From the NCBI GenBank assembly GCA_965368175.1, contig CBDULX010000191.1, positions 1 through 5,852 on the forward strand: a stretch of DNA of 5,852 nucleotides. The letters are read 5' to 3'. Made by a program: the position numbers and the translations under genes. This DNA is from CBDULX01 sp965368175 (GTDB lineage Bacteria > Pseudomonadota > Gammaproteobacteria > SZUA-229). The notes beneath the pieces are model-generated. The model was not told the origin of the DNA. It searched no databases and was given only the letters and a program-made list of their open reading frames with translations. Shown here in pieces: positions 5,492-5,852 of this stretch (its first letter is position 1; each line of letters opens with the position of its first letter).

Positions 5492-5852
5492 GTGTCATTT
5501 GAGTTACTATTCCTGTTTATAGCTGGATTTTTTGGAGGCATGCTTAATTCCATCGCAGGGGGTGGTAGTTTTATCACTTTTCCTGCACTACTATTTGTGG
5601 GCGTGCCTCCTGTCAGCGCCAATGCAACTAACACCTTTGCTTCCTGTTCAGGTTATATAAGTGGGGCTTACGCATTTCGAGAGGAATTGCAGGCACACAA
5701 GAAAGAGTTGCCTAAATTTATTTTGATTAGTCTTTTCGGTGGTATTGCGGGCGCCTGGTTACTGCTGCAGACACCGGAAACATTGTTTCAAAAAGCAATT
5801 CCATGGCTGCTTTTATTTGCGACTATTCTGTTTATTTTCGGAGCAAAACTGA
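5492..5852 (+). CDS. TSUP (TauE/SafE) family permease, N-terminal part, cut by window edge
   Basis: The first 120 residues belong to an inner-membrane permease of the TSUP family (Pfam TauE, formerly DUF81), whose members move sulfite, sulfonates, thiosulfate or other small anions. The first helix plus half-helix pattern LFLFIAGFFGGMLNSIAGGGSFITFPALL (4-33) and then GVPPVSANATNTFAS (37-51) are family hallmarks. Further helices lie near 75-93 and 103-119. The frame is open to the right edge. I take the GTG at 5492 as the start: it is the first possible start after the in-frame TAA at 5459, and the only nearby ATG (5540) would cut the first helix in half. No clear Shine-Dalgarno precedes the GTG, so the start is less certain than the family. 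The substrate cannot be judged from this fragment. Confidence 0.9.
   Translation, partial: MSFELLFLFIAGFFGGMLNSIAGGGSFITFPALLFVGVPPVSANATNTFASCSGYISGAYAFREELQAHKKELPKFILISLFGGIAGAWLLLQTPETLFQKAIPWLLLFATILFIFGAKL

Overview
The window looks like ordinary chromosomal DNA of a Gram-negative bacterium, most likely a gammaproteobacterium. Two diderm signs are two lipoprotein signal sequences and a small outer-membrane barrel with an Ala-x-Ala signal peptidase site. The MFS fragment resembles the YcaD group and points the same way. I cannot place it to genus from sequence alone. No phage, plasmid, CRISPR, toxin-antitoxin or defence genes and no rRNA or tRNA are visible.

Layout from left to right. 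(1) The C-terminal half of an MFS transporter enters from outside the window (+, to 671). (2) A 257-bp gap with no convincing signal is followed by a ten-helix membrane protein of DUF2157 type (+, 929-1927), closed by a good intrinsic terminator. (3) Two AT-rich lipoprotein genes lie on the minus strand (2605-3210, then 1976-2593), 11 bp apart and clearly one operon. They may be diverged copies of one fold. (4) A 435-bp gap separates this operon from the next gene. It is divergent and contains a large nested palindromic element (3312-3542) with arms of about 40 bp and promoter-like sequences pointing out of both ends. (5) A zinc-less medium-chain quinone reductase/alcohol dehydrogenase follows (+, 3646-4647). 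(6) Then come a putative eight-stranded outer-membrane barrel (+, 4817-5377) and a strong hairpin. (7) The start of a TSUP (TauE/SafE) permease runs off the right edge (+, 5492 onward).

The genes do not form an obvious pathway: they are three membrane transport or unknown proteins, two lipoproteins, one oxidoreductase and one porin-like barrel in separate transcription units. The part most worth a second look is the nested palindrome between the lipoprotein operon and the oxidoreductase. It may be a MITE-like dispersed repeat that supplies promoters to both neighbours. The tandem lipoprotein pair comes second. I do not see a complete new biological system here.
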